64,000 nucleotides of DNA from Marinibacterium profundimaris (GTDB taxonomy: Bacteria > Pseudomonadota > Alphaproteobacteria > Rhodobacterales > Rhodobacteraceae). The stretch spans positions 124,001 to 188,000 of the forward strand of contig NZ_AQQR01000002.1 of the NCBI RefSeq assembly GCF_002210095.1. The letters run 5' to 3'. The first letter of the stretch is position 1; each line of letters begins with the position of its first letter. Both the position numbers and the translations under genes were made by a program. The notes beneath the pieces were generated by a model. That model saw only the letters and a program-made list of their open reading frames with translations. It made no database searches and was not told the DNA's origin. Of this stretch, positions 28,540-37,485 are shown piece after piece.

Positions 28540-29460
28540 TCAGGCCAAGAGGTCGTCCGTCCAGGACATCCCGGCAAAGATCGTCTCATGCGCGGCCAGA
28601 TCGTGCAGCGCCGCATCCTCCGCCAGTGCCCTCAGCCCCTCGCCGCGTTCGAACGGCCAGGGGCCGCCGTCCCCCAGGAAGGGCGCGGGGCCGTCCTCGA
28701 AGGCAAAGACAAAGATGTCCTCTTGCGGGGGTTCGGCCACGGCGTCCGGGAATGCGGGCACCGCAGCCAGCGACACGGTCTCGTCCCCGATCAGGCTGGC
28801 GATCAGCGCCGGCAGATCGCCGATATCGCCACCGTCCAAACCGTCGGCCACCGCGAAGCCGGCAAGGTAAAGCGCGTCGTCCCATGGCTCCTGCTCCTGC
28901 AGCAGCAGGGCCCGTTCCACCACCCGCTCGGCCGCCGCGCCGACGAACCGGCCAAAGACCCCCTCCACGAGGTGATCCGCCACCCGCGCCAGCCGCTCTC
29001 CGGCGGGTGGCCCGAAAACGTCGCCCAGGAACACCCGGATCAGTTCCCCGGGATCGCGGCTCGCCTCGTAGCTCAGCCCGATCGCGCCTATGGCGTGCGA
29101 CACCTGGTTCAGGCCGTCGGGCTGGCGGAACGGATCCTGGAAGCCGCCGTTGCCGTTCAGCACCGCAAGGGTCGGATCCACGAACCAGGGACCCTGGTTC
29201 CGGCCGCTGTCGCTGTAGTCGAGCCCGACCAGCACCAGCTTCAGATCCTCGATCACGATGTCCGGGGCCCCCTCCAGCCCCTCCGCCAGATGCACGGAAT
29301 AGGCGGCGACATTGACGAAGGCCTGCACCTTGTTGTCGAGGGTGCCGAACTGCTCCAGCGCGAATTCCGACAGCGCCTCGCGCCGCGCCGCCTCGGACAG
29401 TCCGACGGTCTGGGGTCCGGTCTGGGAATCTGACCGGGCGCTGAAGATGGGGCGGGGCAT
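28540..29460 (-). CDS. Protein of unknown function, acidic
   Basis: The 306-residue protein is not recognised. It is acidic, has no signal peptide or membrane segment, and contains repeated Gly-Asp-rich turns (VADGLDGGDIGDLPAL) and a middle part with FLGDVFGPPAGERLARVADHLVEGVFG. The start at 29460 is supported by AGGAGG 9 bases upstream, and codon use matches its neighbours, so it is a real gene. It converges with the M24 gene, with 37 bases between the stops. Confidence 0.7.
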   Translation of the reverse strand: MPRPIFSARSDSQTGPQTVGLSEAARREALSEFALEQFGTLDNKVQAFVNVAAYSVHLAEGLEGAPDIVIEDLKLVLVGLDYSDSGRNQGPWFVDPTLAVLNGNGGFQDPFRQPDGLNQVSHAIGAIGLSYEASRDPGELIRVFLGDVFGPPAGERLARVADHLVEGVFGRFVGAAAERVVERALLLQEQEPWDDALYLAGFAVADGLDGGDIGDLPALIASLIGDETVSLAAVPAFPDAVAEPPQEDIFVFAFEDGPAPFLGDGGPWPFERGEGLRALAEDAALHDLAAHETIFAGMSWTDDLLA

Positions 29461-29583
29461 GGCGACGATCCTCCTGTCACGCCGGCCAAACCCGGCGCGC
29501 TCCGGTTGGCGGCAGTATCGCTGCCCCTGCCCCGCCCGGCAAGCCACCCTGCCCCACGGCACCGCGAGGCGCGGACCACGGAC

Positions 29584-29636
29584 GGGCGCGGGCCGGCGCG
29601 CGGGGTGGGCGGGCGGGAGCGTGCCGGCCCGCGTCC
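29584..29636. terminator. Long GC hairpin with G-rich loop after the VOC gene
   Basis: The 18-base arms 29584-29601 and 29619-29636 pair with two G-U positions around a 17-base loop GGGGTGGGCGGGCGGGA. The loop differs from that of the element at 7131-7195 at one base. It begins 10 bases past the VOC gene stop. Confidence 0.75.
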
Positions 29637-29646
29637 GGGCCAGCCG

Positions 29647-30069
29647 TCACGCCAGCGGGCGGCTGGGCACCCAAGCATACCCGTCCGGGTCAAGGATATA
29701 GGCCTCGCGCAGCCCGTGGGGCTTGTCGGTGGGGGGCTGCAGGATCGTGGCGCCCAGCGGTTCGGCCCGCGCCACCGCCACGTCGGGGTCGCTGTCGTAA
29801 AGCCGAAGCTCGATCCCGCCGCCGCGCGGAGGTGTTTCAGGCAGCAGGCCCAGCAAGGGGTTGGCGTGATAGGTGCCGTCGGAATGCAGCTGAAACAGCT
29901 GCGCACCATAGCGCAGGATGGCGAAATCCCGCGTCACCTGATGCGCCTCCATGTCAAAGACCTCCCCAAGGAAAGCCGCCCGCGCCACCACGTCGCGCAC
30001 CAAAAGGTTGAGCCCGAGCCCCCTCAGACTGCGCCCGAAATCCGCCGGCCCAACCTTGTCGTAATTCAT
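29647..30069 (-). CDS. VOC family (glyoxalase/bleomycin resistance-like) protein
   Basis: The 140-residue protein shows the vicinal oxygen chelate pattern of two beta-alpha-beta-beta-beta units: LGLNLLVRDVVARAAFLGEVF at the start and AYILDPDGYAWVPSRPL at the end. Substrate and metal are unknown. The start at 30069 is chosen because the domain begins about 15 residues later; the frame is open 23 codons further. It is divergent from an ArsR-type regulator 128 bases away, which may control it. Confidence 0.83.
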   Translation of the reverse strand: MNYDKVGPADFGRSLRGLGLNLLVRDVVARAAFLGEVFDMEAHQVTRDFAILRYGAQLFQLHSDGTYHANPLLGLLPETPPRGGGIELRLYDSDPDVAVARAEPLGATILQPPTDKPHGLREAYILDPDGYAWVPSRPLA

Positions 30070-30143
30070 CCCGGTGCTCTCCCCTGCAGGCAGACATGCC
30101 CCGATGATTTGATACCGTCTGCGAAATAAATTGGCCAAGCCGG

Positions 30144-30172
30144 TTGACGCAAGGTCAGAGTAACCTTACCGT
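30144..30172. promoter_or_regulatory. Promoter/operator region between VOC and ArsR genes
   Basis: A TTGACG hexamer (30144-30149) is followed at a spacing of 17 by TTACCG. The inverted repeat AAGGT-N7-ACCTT (30151-30167) lies between them, where a repressor would block the promoter. It is a natural candidate operator for the adjacent ArsR-type protein. The -10 match is weak. Confidence 0.4.
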
Positions 30173-30197
30173 TAATTAACCCAAGAAAAGTTTAGAT

Positions 30198-30533
30198 ATG
30201 CCACCACTGACCACGACCTTCGCGGCGCTGGGGGATCCTGTGCGTTTTGCCATCGCCGAGCGCCTTCTGAAGCAAGGCGCCATGCCCGCGGGCAAACTGC
30301 GCGACGTGGCCGATATCTCGGCCCCGGCGATCTCGCGCCACCTGCGGGTCATGCGCAAGGCGGGGATCGTCACGCAGGAGGTGAATGGAACCCGCCGGAT
30401 CTACGCGATCGACCCCTCGGCCGTGGCGCGTATCGACGCCTGGCTGAAACTGCACCGCGACTTCTGGGCCGCCGGGCTGGACCGGCTGGCCCAGGTTCAG
30501 ACCCTGGACAAGGACCAGGACGGCAGGTCGTAA
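30198..30533 (+). CDS. ArsR-family HTH transcriptional regulator
   Basis: The 111-residue winged-helix regulator has the ArsR recognition helix ISAPAISRHLRVMRKAGIV and the wing NGTRRIYAI. The metal-binding Cys motif of SmtB/ArsR sensors is missing, so it is probably of the non-metal class often paired with START/AHSA1 or VOC genes. It is divergent from the VOC gene and about 120 bases ahead of the adenine deaminase gene. Autoregulation is likely but not shown. Confidence 0.88.
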   Translation: MPPLTTTFAALGDPVRFAIAERLLKQGAMPAGKLRDVADISAPAISRHLRVMRKAGIVTQEVNGTRRIYAIDPSAVARIDAWLKLHRDFWAAGLDRLAQVQTLDKDQDGRS

Positions 30534-30654
30534 GCAACGGCTGCGCGGTGCGGGAGGACCGGCGTGGCAGCGGTGTCACGCCGGCGTCACGGGAGCGGCC
30601 TATGCGCGGCCGAAAACCGCTTGCACCTGCCGCAGGGATTCCCAAAATCGGATC

Positions 30655-32457
30655 ATGACACAGAACGTTATCGCCGACTGGCCCGCCGTCGCCCCCAAGC
30701 TTATCTCCGTTGCTGCCGGTCGCGCGCCCGCCGACATGGTCATCCGCGGCGGCATCTGGGTCAATGTCCACACCCGCGAGTCCCTGCCGGGCCATGACAT
30801 CTGCATCGCCGAAGGGCGTATCGCCTGTGTCGTCGGGGATGCCGGCGAAAGGATCGGGCCCGATACGCAGGTGATCGAGGCCGATGGGCGTTACATGATC
30901 CCGGGGCTGTGCGACGCGCATATGCATATCGAGAGCGGGATGCTGACGCCGGCGGAATTCTCGCGCGCCGTGATCCCGCATGGCACGACCTCGATGTTCC
31001 ATGACCCGCACGAAATCGCCAATGTCCTTGGCCTCGACGGCGTGCGGATGATGCATGACGAGGCGATCCTGCAGCCGGTCAACGTGTTCACCCAGATGCC
31101 GTCCTGCGCGCCCTCGGCCCCGGGGCTGGAGACCACAGGCTTCGAGATCACGCCCGAGGATGTGGCCGAGGCGATGACATGGCCCGGCATCGTGGGCCTG
31201 GGCGAGATGATGAACTTCCCCGGTGTCGCCGCCGCCGATCCCAAGATGCTGGCCGAGATCGCCGCGACCCAGCGCGCCGGCAAGACGGTCGGCGGGCATT
31301 ATGCCTCGCCCGACCTGGGCGACGATTTCGCCGCCTATGTCGCCGGCGGCCCGGCGGACGATCACGAATGCACACGCGAGGAAGATGCCATAGCCCGCGT
31401 CCGGCAGGGCATGCGCTCGATGCTGCGGCTCGGCTCGGCCTGGTACGATGTCGAGGCGCAGATCACCGCGGTCACCGAAAAGGGGCTGGATCCGCGCAGT
31501 TTCATCCTGTGCACCGACGATTGCCATTCCGGCACGCTGGTGCATGACGGGCACATGAACCGGGTGGTGCGCCATGCCATCGCCTGCGGCTGCGACCCGC
31601 TGATCGCCCTGCAGATGGCGACGCTGAACACCGCCACGCATTTCGGGCTGGAGCGCGAGATCGGCTCGCTGACACCGGGGCGCAGGGCGGATGTGATCCT
31701 GACCTCGGACCTGACCGAGCTGCCCATCGAACTGGTGATCGCGCGCGGCCGGGTGGTCGCGAAAGACGGCGAATGCCTTGTCGACTGCCCGCATTACGAC
31801 TGGCCCGACACGGCGCGGCAGACCGTGCGGCTGGGCCATCAGCTGAGCGAGAGCGATTTCGAGATCGCGGCCCCCGAAGGCGCCAACGCGGTGCGCGCCA
31901 ATGTCATCGGCGTGGTCGAGAACCAGGCGCCGACCAAGGCGCTGAAGGCCGATCTGCCGGTGAAGGACGGTCTGGTCGAGATGGAGGGCGAGACCATCCA
32001 GATCGCCCTGGTGGAACGTCACCGGGCGACGGGCGGCGTGACCAACGCCTTTGTCTCGGGCTTCGGCTACAAGGGGCGGATGGCCATGGCCTCGACCGTG
32101 GCGCATGACAGTCACCACATGATCGTCGTGGGCACCGACCGCGCACAGATGGCTCTGGCCGCCAACCGGCTGGCCGAGGTCGGCGGCGGCGTGACACTGT
32201 TCCGCGATGGCGAGGAACTGGCGATGGTCGAGCTGCCGATCGCCGGGCTGATGTCGGACGCGCCGGCGGCGACCGTCGCCGACAAGGCCCGCAAGCTGGG
32301 CGAGGCGATGGAGGCCTGCGGCTGCACGCTCAACAACGCCTACATGCAGCATTCGCTGCTGGCGCTTGTGGTGATCCCGGAACTGCGTATCTCGGACCTC
32401 GGGCTTGTCGACGTCCGGACCTTCCAGCGCATCGAGCTGTTCGAGGCGCTGTCATGA
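30655..32457 (+). CDS. ade: Adenine deaminase
   Basis: The 600-residue amidohydrolase converts adenine to hypoxanthine and ammonium. Metal-binding motifs are the HMHIES segment (DAHMHIESGMLTP), the conserved FHDPHEIANVLG, and the DDCHSG segment. The characteristic C-terminal half (SGFGYKGRMAMASTVAHDSHH) and the length near 590 match Ade of E. coli/B. subtilis, not the adenosine-deaminase-like type. Its stop overlaps the AMP nucleosidase start by 4 bases, so the two enzymes act in series. Confidence 0.94.
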   Translation: MTQNVIADWPAVAPKLISVAAGRAPADMVIRGGIWVNVHTRESLPGHDICIAEGRIACVVGDAGERIGPDTQVIEADGRYMIPGLCDAHMHIESGMLTPAEFSRAVIPHGTTSMFHDPHEIANVLGLDGVRMMHDEAILQPVNVFTQMPSCAPSAPGLETTGFEITPEDVAEAMTWPGIVGLGEMMNFPGVAAADPKMLAEIAATQRAGKTVGGHYASPDLGDDFAAYVAGGPADDHECTREEDAIARVRQGMRSMLRLGSAWYDVEAQITAVTEKGLDPRSFILCTDDCHSGTLVHDGHMNRVVRHAIACGCDPLIALQMATLNTATHFGLEREIGSLTPGRRADVILTSDLTELPIELVIARGRVVAKDGECLVDCPHYDWPDTARQTVRLGHQLSESDFEIAAPEGANAVRANVIGVVENQAPTKALKADLPVKDGLVEMEGETIQIALVERHRATGGVTNAFVSGFGYKGRMAMASTVAHDSHHMIVVGTDRAQMALAANRLAEVGGGVTLFRDGEELAMVELPIAGLMSDAPAATVADKARKLGEAMEACGCTLNNAYMQHSLLALVVIPELRISDLGLVDVRTFQRIELFEALS

Positions 32458-33908
32458 CCCAGCTGACCACGCCCAAGATCCCCGGCCCCGAGGCCTTCGA
32501 CACGGCCGAGGCCGCCGTCGCGCGGCTGGAAGAGCTTTACGCCGCGGCCACCGCCTTTCTGACCGAGGGCTTCACCGCCGCCATGTCCGGACAGGCGCCG
32601 GACCGCCGGATGCGCGCCTATTACCCCGAGGTACGGCTGACCACGACAACCCATGCGCGGGTCGACAGCCGGCTGAGCTTTGGCCATGTCTACCAGCCCG
32701 GCACCTATGCGGCGACGATCACGCGGCCGGACCTGTTCCGCAATTACCTGACGCAGCAGATCGGCCTGCTGATCGCCAACCATGGCCAGCCGGTGACCAT
32801 CGGCGCCTCGGACACGCCGATCCCGGTGCATTTCGCCGTCGGCGGCCTGACCGTGCCACAGGAAGGCGCAGTGGATTTCGTGCTGCGCGATTACTTCGAC
32901 GTGCCCGACCTGACGACGACCAACGACGATATCGTCAACGGCACCTATGTCTCGCCCGATGGCACCGGACCGCTGGCGCCCTTCACGGCACAGCGGGTGG
33001 ATTATTCGCTGGCGCGGCTCAGCCATTACACGGCGACGGATCCGGAGCATTTCCAGAACCACGTCCTGTTCACCAACTACCAGTTCTACGTGGCCGAGTT
33101 CGAGGCCTTCGCCCGCGCCGCGCTGGCCGATCCGGACAGCGGCTATACCAGCTTTGTCTCGACCGGGAATGCCGAGATCACGACGCCGGACGGCGTGCTG
33201 CCCCCGGCCGACAAGGTCCCGCAGATGCCGTCGTTTCACCTCAAGCGGCCCGACAGCAGCGGCATCACCCTGGTCAATATCGGCGTCGGCCCGTCGAACG
33301 CCAAGACGGCCACGGACCATATCGCCGTGCTGCGCCCCCATGCCTGGCTGATGGTCGGCCATTGCGCCGGGCTGCGCCATACCCAGGCGCTGGGGGATTT
33401 CGTGCTGGCCCATGGCTACCTGCGCGAGGATCACGTGCTGGACGACGACCTGCCCGTCTGGGTGCCGATCCCGGCCCTGGCCGAGGTTCAGGTGGCGCTG
33501 GAGGAAGCGGTCGAGGACGTGACCGAGCTGCAGGGCTATGACCTGAAGCGGATCATGCGCACCGGCACCGTCGCCACGATCGACAACCGCAACTGGGAGC
33601 TGCGCGACCAGTCCGGCCCGGTGCAGCGCCTGTCGCAGTCGCGCGCCATCGCGCTGGACATGGAAAGCGCCACGATCGCGGCCAACGGCTATCGCTTCCG
33701 GGTGCCCTATGGCACGCTGCTCTGCGTGTCGGACAAGCCGCTTCATGGCGAGCTGAAGCTGCCCGGCATGGCCTCGGATTTCTACAGGACGCAGGTGTCG
33801 CGGCACCTGGCGATCGGGGTCCGGGCGATGGAGGCGCTGCGCACCATGCCGCTGGAACGGCTGCACAGCCGCAAGCTGCGCTCGTTCGACGAAACCGCCT
33901 TCCTGTGA
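32454..33908 (+). CDS. amn: AMP nucleosidase
   Basis: The 484-residue enzyme has the same length as E. coli Amn, which hydrolyses AMP to adenine and ribose 5-phosphate. An N-terminal regulatory domain (FGHVYQPGTYAATITRP) is followed by a phosphorylase-like catalytic domain with NIGVGPSNAKTATDHIAVL, MVGHCAGLRHTQALGDFV and DMESATIAANGYRFRVPYG. Overlap with ade puts AMP-to-hypoxanthine conversion in one transcript, useful when purines serve as nitrogen sources or adenylates must be lowered. Confidence 0.95.
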   Translation: MTQLTTPKIPGPEAFDTAEAAVARLEELYAAATAFLTEGFTAAMSGQAPDRRMRAYYPEVRLTTTTHARVDSRLSFGHVYQPGTYAATITRPDLFRNYLTQQIGLLIANHGQPVTIGASDTPIPVHFAVGGLTVPQEGAVDFVLRDYFDVPDLTTTNDDIVNGTYVSPDGTGPLAPFTAQRVDYSLARLSHYTATDPEHFQNHVLFTNYQFYVAEFEAFARAALADPDSGYTSFVSTGNAEITTPDGVLPPADKVPQMPSFHLKRPDSSGITLVNIGVGPSNAKTATDHIAVLRPHAWLMVGHCAGLRHTQALGDFVLAHGYLREDHVLDDDLPVWVPIPALAEVQVALEEAVEDVTELQGYDLKRIMRTGTVATIDNRNWELRDQSGPVQRLSQSRAIALDMESATIAANGYRFRVPYGTLLCVSDKPLHGELKLPGMASDFYRTQVSRHLAIGVRAMEALRTMPLERLHSRKLRSFDETAFL

Positions 33909-34213
33909 TCCGCCGCCGCCCGTGCCAGAGGCCACCGGCACAAGATATAGACTCGGTGGCCCGGCGCATGACGCATGGCGGCCATCCCTCGGAAATGGTG
34001 ACTTGACCGCCGCCGCGACGCGTCATAGCCACGCCAGCAAGGTCCGCGGGCACACCAAACGCGGGGCAACGGGCGGTGAATTGCCGAAAACACCTGAAAA
34101 GTGCGGCATCTGTGCATCTTTCGAGCCCCTACGAGTTGTGTGAGCCCACAAGATCGCGTTACATTTCTGCACTGAGGCCCCATAACTCGGGCAGAACAAG
34201 GAGAGCACAGCAC
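33909..34213. other. Intergenic region upstream of the HU gene
   Basis: These 305 bases hold no convincing gene. The right third is less GC-rich than the surroundings and carries a good promoter candidate for the HU gene (annotated separately), followed by a leader with AAGGAGAG at 34198-34205. Confidence 0.55.
34136..34164 (+). promoter_or_regulatory. Candidate sigma-70 promoter of the HU gene
   Basis: TTGTGT (34136-34141) and TTACAT (34159-34164) are separated by exactly 17 bases, 50 bases ahead of the HU start codon. The match to TTGACA/TATAAT is moderate. Confidence 0.5.
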
Positions 34214-34510
34214 ATGGCCAACAAACCCATGACGAAGACCCAGCTTGTGGCCGCTCTGGCCGAAGAAATGGGAACCGACAAGAAAGCCGCGACCGGCGCG
34301 CTGGACGCCATCGTGGGCATCATCACCCGCGAAGTTTCGGCCGGTGGCGCCGTGACCCTGCCGGGCGTCGGCAAGATCTACTGCCGCGAGCGCCCCGAGC
34401 GCGAAGTGCGCAACCCGGCCACGGGCGAGACCTTCACCAAGGAAGCCGACAAGGTGGTGAAGATGACCATCGCCAAGGCGCTGAAAGACAGCGTGAACGC
34501 AGACGCCTGA
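34214..34510 (+). CDS. HU family DNA-binding protein
   Basis: The 98-residue histone-like protein binds and bends DNA as a dimer. It has the HU pattern: MTKTQLVAALAEEMGTDKKAATGALDAI helices, LPGVGKIYCRERPEREVRNPATGE (the DNA-gripping arm with the RNPxTGE motif), and a C-terminal helix. It is slightly longer than the usual 90 residues. It stands alone with its own promoter and a strong terminator directly behind, as expected for an abundant nucleoid protein. Confidence 0.93.
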   Translation: MANKPMTKTQLVAALAEEMGTDKKAATGALDAIVGIITREVSAGGAVTLPGVGKIYCRERPEREVRNPATGETFTKEADKVVKMTIAKALKDSVNADA

Positions 34511-34537
34511 CGCCAGGCATTGCGCACAGCTTGGACG

Positions 34538-34566
34538 GGGCCGTCATGCGACGGCCCTTTTCTTTT
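34538..34566 (+). terminator. Rho-independent terminator of the HU gene
   Basis: The perfect 8-bp stem GGGCCGTC/GACGGCCC with loop ATGC is followed by TTTTCTTTT. It lies 27 bases past the HU stop. Confidence 0.9.
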
Positions 34567-34701
34567 GGGGACAAGCCCGGCAGCCCGAGGCCCCTCCCTC
34601 CGGTCGGGGGGCTGCCGGTGGCAAGCCTTCGGCTTGCGCGGCCTTGCGATCCCCGCGCGATTGCCCAATGGTCCGCGCGAACGGACCGGAAGGACGATAC
34701 G

Positions 34702-35574
34702 ATGGACCTGCGCGCGCTTGGCATGGGGCTGGCCTTTGCCCTGATGTGGTCCTCGGCCTTCACCTCGGCCCGGATCATCGTGGCGGATGCCTCTCCGCTG
34801 TTCTCACTGGCCGCGCGCTTTCTGGTGTCGGGGCTTCTGGGCGTGATCATCGCCCGCGCGCTGGGGCAAAGCTGGCACCTGACGCGGGCGCAATGGCGCG
34901 CGACGATCCTGTTCGGGATCTGCCAGAACGCCCTGTACCTGGGGTTCAATTTCGTCGCCATGCAATGGATCGAGGCGTCGATGGCCGCAATCATCGCCTC
35001 GGCCATGCCGCTGCTGGTGGCGCTGGCAAGCTGGCTGGTGTTCGGGGAAAAGCTTGGCCCGCTGGGTATCATCGGACTGATCGCGGGAACGGCCGGCGTG
35101 GCCTTGATCATGGGCGCGCGGATCTCGGGCGGGGCTGACCCGCTGGGCGTGGTCTTTTGCCTGGTGGGCGTTCTGGCGCTGACCTTCGCCACGCTGGCGA
35201 TCCGGGGCGCGACCTCGGGGGGGAACTTCATGATGATCGTCGGGCTGCAGATGCTGATCGGCTCGGCCGCCCTGACCCTGGCGGCCCTGGCCGTGGAAAC
35301 CCCGCGGGTCGATCCCTCATGGCCGCTTCTGATCGCCTTTGCCTACACGACCCTGGTGCCGGGGCTGCTGGCGACGCTCGTCTGGGTGATGCTGCTGAAC
35401 CGGATCGGCGCCATCCGGGCGGCGACCTTCCATTTCCTCAACCCGGTGTTCGGCGTGGGCATCGCGGCGCTGCTGCTGGGCGAACGCCTGACCCTGACGG
35501 ACATGATCGGGGTGGCGATCATCACCGCCGGGATCCTTGCGGTTCAATTGGCGCGGCAGGGCCGAACCGTGTAG
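34702..35574 (+). CDS. EamA/DMT-family transporter
   Basis: The 290-residue membrane protein has ten hydrophobic helices in two EamA repeats (first LGMGLAFALMWSSAFTSARI, second FCLVGVLALTFATLAIRG), the usual layout of drug/metabolite exporters. The conserved PEAMs-like end of repeat two is visible in FHFLNPVFGVGIAALLLGERL. The exported compound is unknown. The ATG at 34702 fits the start of the first helix, with AAGGACG upstream; an earlier in-frame start at 34531 lies inside the HU terminator and is rejected. Confidence 0.9.
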   Translation: MDLRALGMGLAFALMWSSAFTSARIIVADASPLFSLAARFLVSGLLGVIIARALGQSWHLTRAQWRATILFGICQNALYLGFNFVAMQWIEASMAAIIASAMPLLVALASWLVFGEKLGPLGIIGLIAGTAGVALIMGARISGGADPLGVVFCLVGVLALTFATLAIRGATSGGNFMMIVGLQMLIGSAALTLAALAVETPRVDPSWPLLIAFAYTTLVPGLLATLVWVMLLNRIGAIRAATFHFLNPVFGVGIAALLLGERLTLTDMIGVAIITAGILAVQLARQGRTV

Positions 35575-35590
35575 GGGGCGCTGCCCCCGC

Positions 35591-35635
35591 CCTCCTGCGG
35601 AGGACTCCCCCGGAGGTATTTGGGCAAAGATGAAG
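35591..35635 (+). repeat. Dispersed intergenic repeat, copy C
   Basis: A CCTCC-GGAGG hairpin is followed by a second CGGAGG and GTATTTGGGCAAAGATGAAG. It reads in the sense direction 16 bases past the DMT transporter stop and faces the inverted copy D. Confidence 0.75.
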
Positions 35636-35720
35636 ACTGGATGCCCACGGCCCCTCGACGACCTGCCGCTGTCCGATCGTCACAAGGGGCCAACGGCGGT
35701 CGCGCGGCGCCCCCCCCTGT

Positions 35721-35747
35721 CTTCACTTTTGCCCAAATACTCCGCCG
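35721..35747 (-). repeat. Dispersed intergenic repeat, copy D (inverted)
   Basis: Read on the minus strand it is CGGCGGAGTATTTGGGCAAA followed by AGTGAAG. It lies 38 bases past the stop of the glutathione peroxidase gene, in that gene's sense direction, and mirrors copy C behind the convergent DMT gene. Confidence 0.75.
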
Positions 35748-35785
35748 CTCCGTCGCAGAAAGAGCGACACTTCAGAACAGGACGC

Positions 35786-36316
35786 CTAGTTCAACAGCCC
35801 TTCGATCACGCCGGTCACCTGAGCACTTTCGGGCCGCACACCCGAGCGCCAGGTGGCAACGATCTCTCCATCCGGGCCCAGAAGGATCTTGTTGAAGTTC
35901 CAGCGCGGCGAAAATCCGCTTGTCTCACGGACGGCGGCATAGAAGGGATGCGCCGCCGCGCCGGTCACATGGGTGATGTCGGTCATCGGGAAATCCAGCC
36001 CGTAGTTGAGCTCGCAGAAATCCTTCACCTCCTCGGCGCTGCCGAGCTCCTGGTTGAAGTCATCCGAGGGCACCGCGAGAACCACCAGCCCGCGGTCGCG
36101 ATAGCTGTCATAGAGCGCTTGCATCCCCTCGTACTGATAGGTGAAGCCGCATTTCGACGCGGTGTTCACCACCAGCACGGGACGCCCGCGCCAGTCTTCG
36201 AGCGACAGGGTGCCACCGTCGATCGAGGCGAAGGTCCCGGTCAGCCCGCCGGCATGTGCCGCGGGCGCGAAGAGTGTCAGAAGTGACAGAAGGCCCGGAA
36301 AAAGCAGGCGGAGCAT
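35786..36316 (-). CDS. Glutathione peroxidase family protein, exported
   Basis: The 176-residue protein has a signal peptide (MLRLLFPGLLSLLTLFAPAAHA) and the GPx core with the peroxidatic Cys in VVNTASKCGFTYQYEG, followed by VLAVPSDDFNQELGS and the W-N pair in PRWNFNKILLG. It is of the Cys type, probably thioredoxin-dependent as in most bacteria, and would act in the periplasm. It is divergent from msrB-msrA, suggesting shared control by oxidative stress. Confidence 0.92.
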   Translation of the reverse strand: MLRLLFPGLLSLLTLFAPAAHAGGLTGTFASIDGGTLSLEDWRGRPVLVVNTASKCGFTYQYEGMQALYDSYRDRGLVVLAVPSDDFNQELGSAEEVKDFCELNYGLDFPMTDITHVTGAAAHPFYAAVRETSGFSPRWNFNKILLGPDGEIVATWRSGVRPESAQVTGVIEGLLN

Positions 36317-36418
36317 TGCTTTACCTCACGTCATTAGTAAACGGACGTTAACCTAGGTCTTGGAACTCGCCCGGCCAGTGCCAAATCTTAGGGGATTGCC
36401 GACAAAAAGGAGCTCTGA

Positions 36419-36868
36419 ATGCCCCGATATGCCAAGACGGACGACGCCATTGCCGCGCTGAGCGAAGAGGAATTCTACGTCACCCAGCAAAGCGGCACGG
36501 AACGCCCCGGCACCGGCAAGTATCTCGGCAACAAGGAGCCGGGTATCTACGTCGATGTCGTTTCGGGCGAACCGCTGTTCGCGTCGTCCTCGAAATACGA
36601 AAGCGGCTGCGGCTGGCCCAGCTTCGTCAAGCCGATCGAACCCGAACACGTGGTCGAAATCGAGGACCGCACGCACGGGATGGTCCGCACCGAGGTGCGC
36701 TCGAAACACGGTGACAGCCACCTGGGCCATGTCTTCCCCGACGGGCCGCGCGATCGGGGCGGGTTGCGATATTGTATCAACTCGGCGGCACTTCGTTTCA
36801 TCCATCGTGACGAGATGGAGGCCGAAGGTTATGGTGAATACTCTCATTTGGTGGAGGAAGTTCAATGA
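36419..36868 (+). CDS. msrB: Peptide methionine (R)-sulfoxide reductase
   Basis: The 149-residue enzyme reduces methionine-R-sulfoxide in proteins. The motifs [22 protein letters not shown] and RYCINSAAL (catalytic Cys in RYCINS) are complete. The two CxxC zinc sites of many MsrB proteins are absent, so this is the zinc-free form. AAAGGAG lies ahead of the ATG. Its stop overlaps the msrA start by 4 bases. Confidence 0.95.
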   Translation: MPRYAKTDDAIAALSEEEFYVTQQSGTERPGTGKYLGNKEPGIYVDVVSGEPLFASSSKYESGCGWPSFVKPIEPEHVVEIEDRTHGMVRTEVRSKHGDSHLGHVFPDGPRDRGGLRYCINSAALRFIHRDEMEAEGYGEYSHLVEEVQ

Positions 36869-37377
36869 CAAAGCGCGAACGTGCCGTACTTGCCGGGGGA
36901 TGTTTCTGGGGCATGCAGGATCTGATCCGCAAGCTTCCGGGCGTTGAGAAGACCCGGGTCGGCTATACCGGGGGCGATGTCCCCAACGCGACCTATCGCA
37001 ATCACGGCACCCATGCCGAAGGGATCGAAATCTGGTTCGACCCCGAAGTGATCTCGTACCGGGAAATCCTGGAATTCTTCTTCCAGATCCATGATCCGAC
37101 CACGCTGAACCGCCAGGGCAACGACATCGGCCTGAGCTACCGGTCGGCGATCTACTTCGACGGCGAGACCCAGCGCCAGACGGCGCTTAGCACGATCGCC
37201 GACGTCAACGCCTCCGGCCTCTGGCCCGACCGCGTTGTGACCGAGGTGGAGCCGGTCGGCGATTTCTGGGAGGCCGAGCCGGAGCACCAGGATTACCTGC
37301 AGCGTCTGCCCTCGGGCTACACCTGCCACTTCCCGCGCCCCGACTGGGTTCTGCCCCGGCGCGAAGCGGCCGAGTGA
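36865..37377 (+). CDS. msrA: Peptide methionine (S)-sulfoxide reductase
   Basis: The 170-residue MsrA reduces methionine-S-sulfoxide and complements the upstream MsrB. The catalytic motif is [10 protein letters not shown] with Cys13, followed by the family segments [14 protein letters not shown] and [22 protein letters not shown] sequence. No obvious resolving Cys pair lies at the C-terminus apart from the one in SGYTCHF. It is translationally coupled to msrB and converges with queG. Confidence 0.95.
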   Translation: MTKRERAVLAGGCFWGMQDLIRKLPGVEKTRVGYTGGDVPNATYRNHGTHAEGIEIWFDPEVISYREILEFFFQIHDPTTLNRQGNDIGLSYRSAIYFDGETQRQTALSTIADVNASGLWPDRVVTEVEPVGDFWEAEPEHQDYLQRLPSGYTCHFPRPDWVLPRREAAE

Positions 37378-37485
37378 TCGCGCACCGATCGCGGGACGGG
37401 TCGCGCGCCCTGGCGCCGCCCGCCTGACGATCAGGCCAGGGGACACCGCGTGCACGTCGCGGCGTCCCGGGCATCACGCGAAAAC

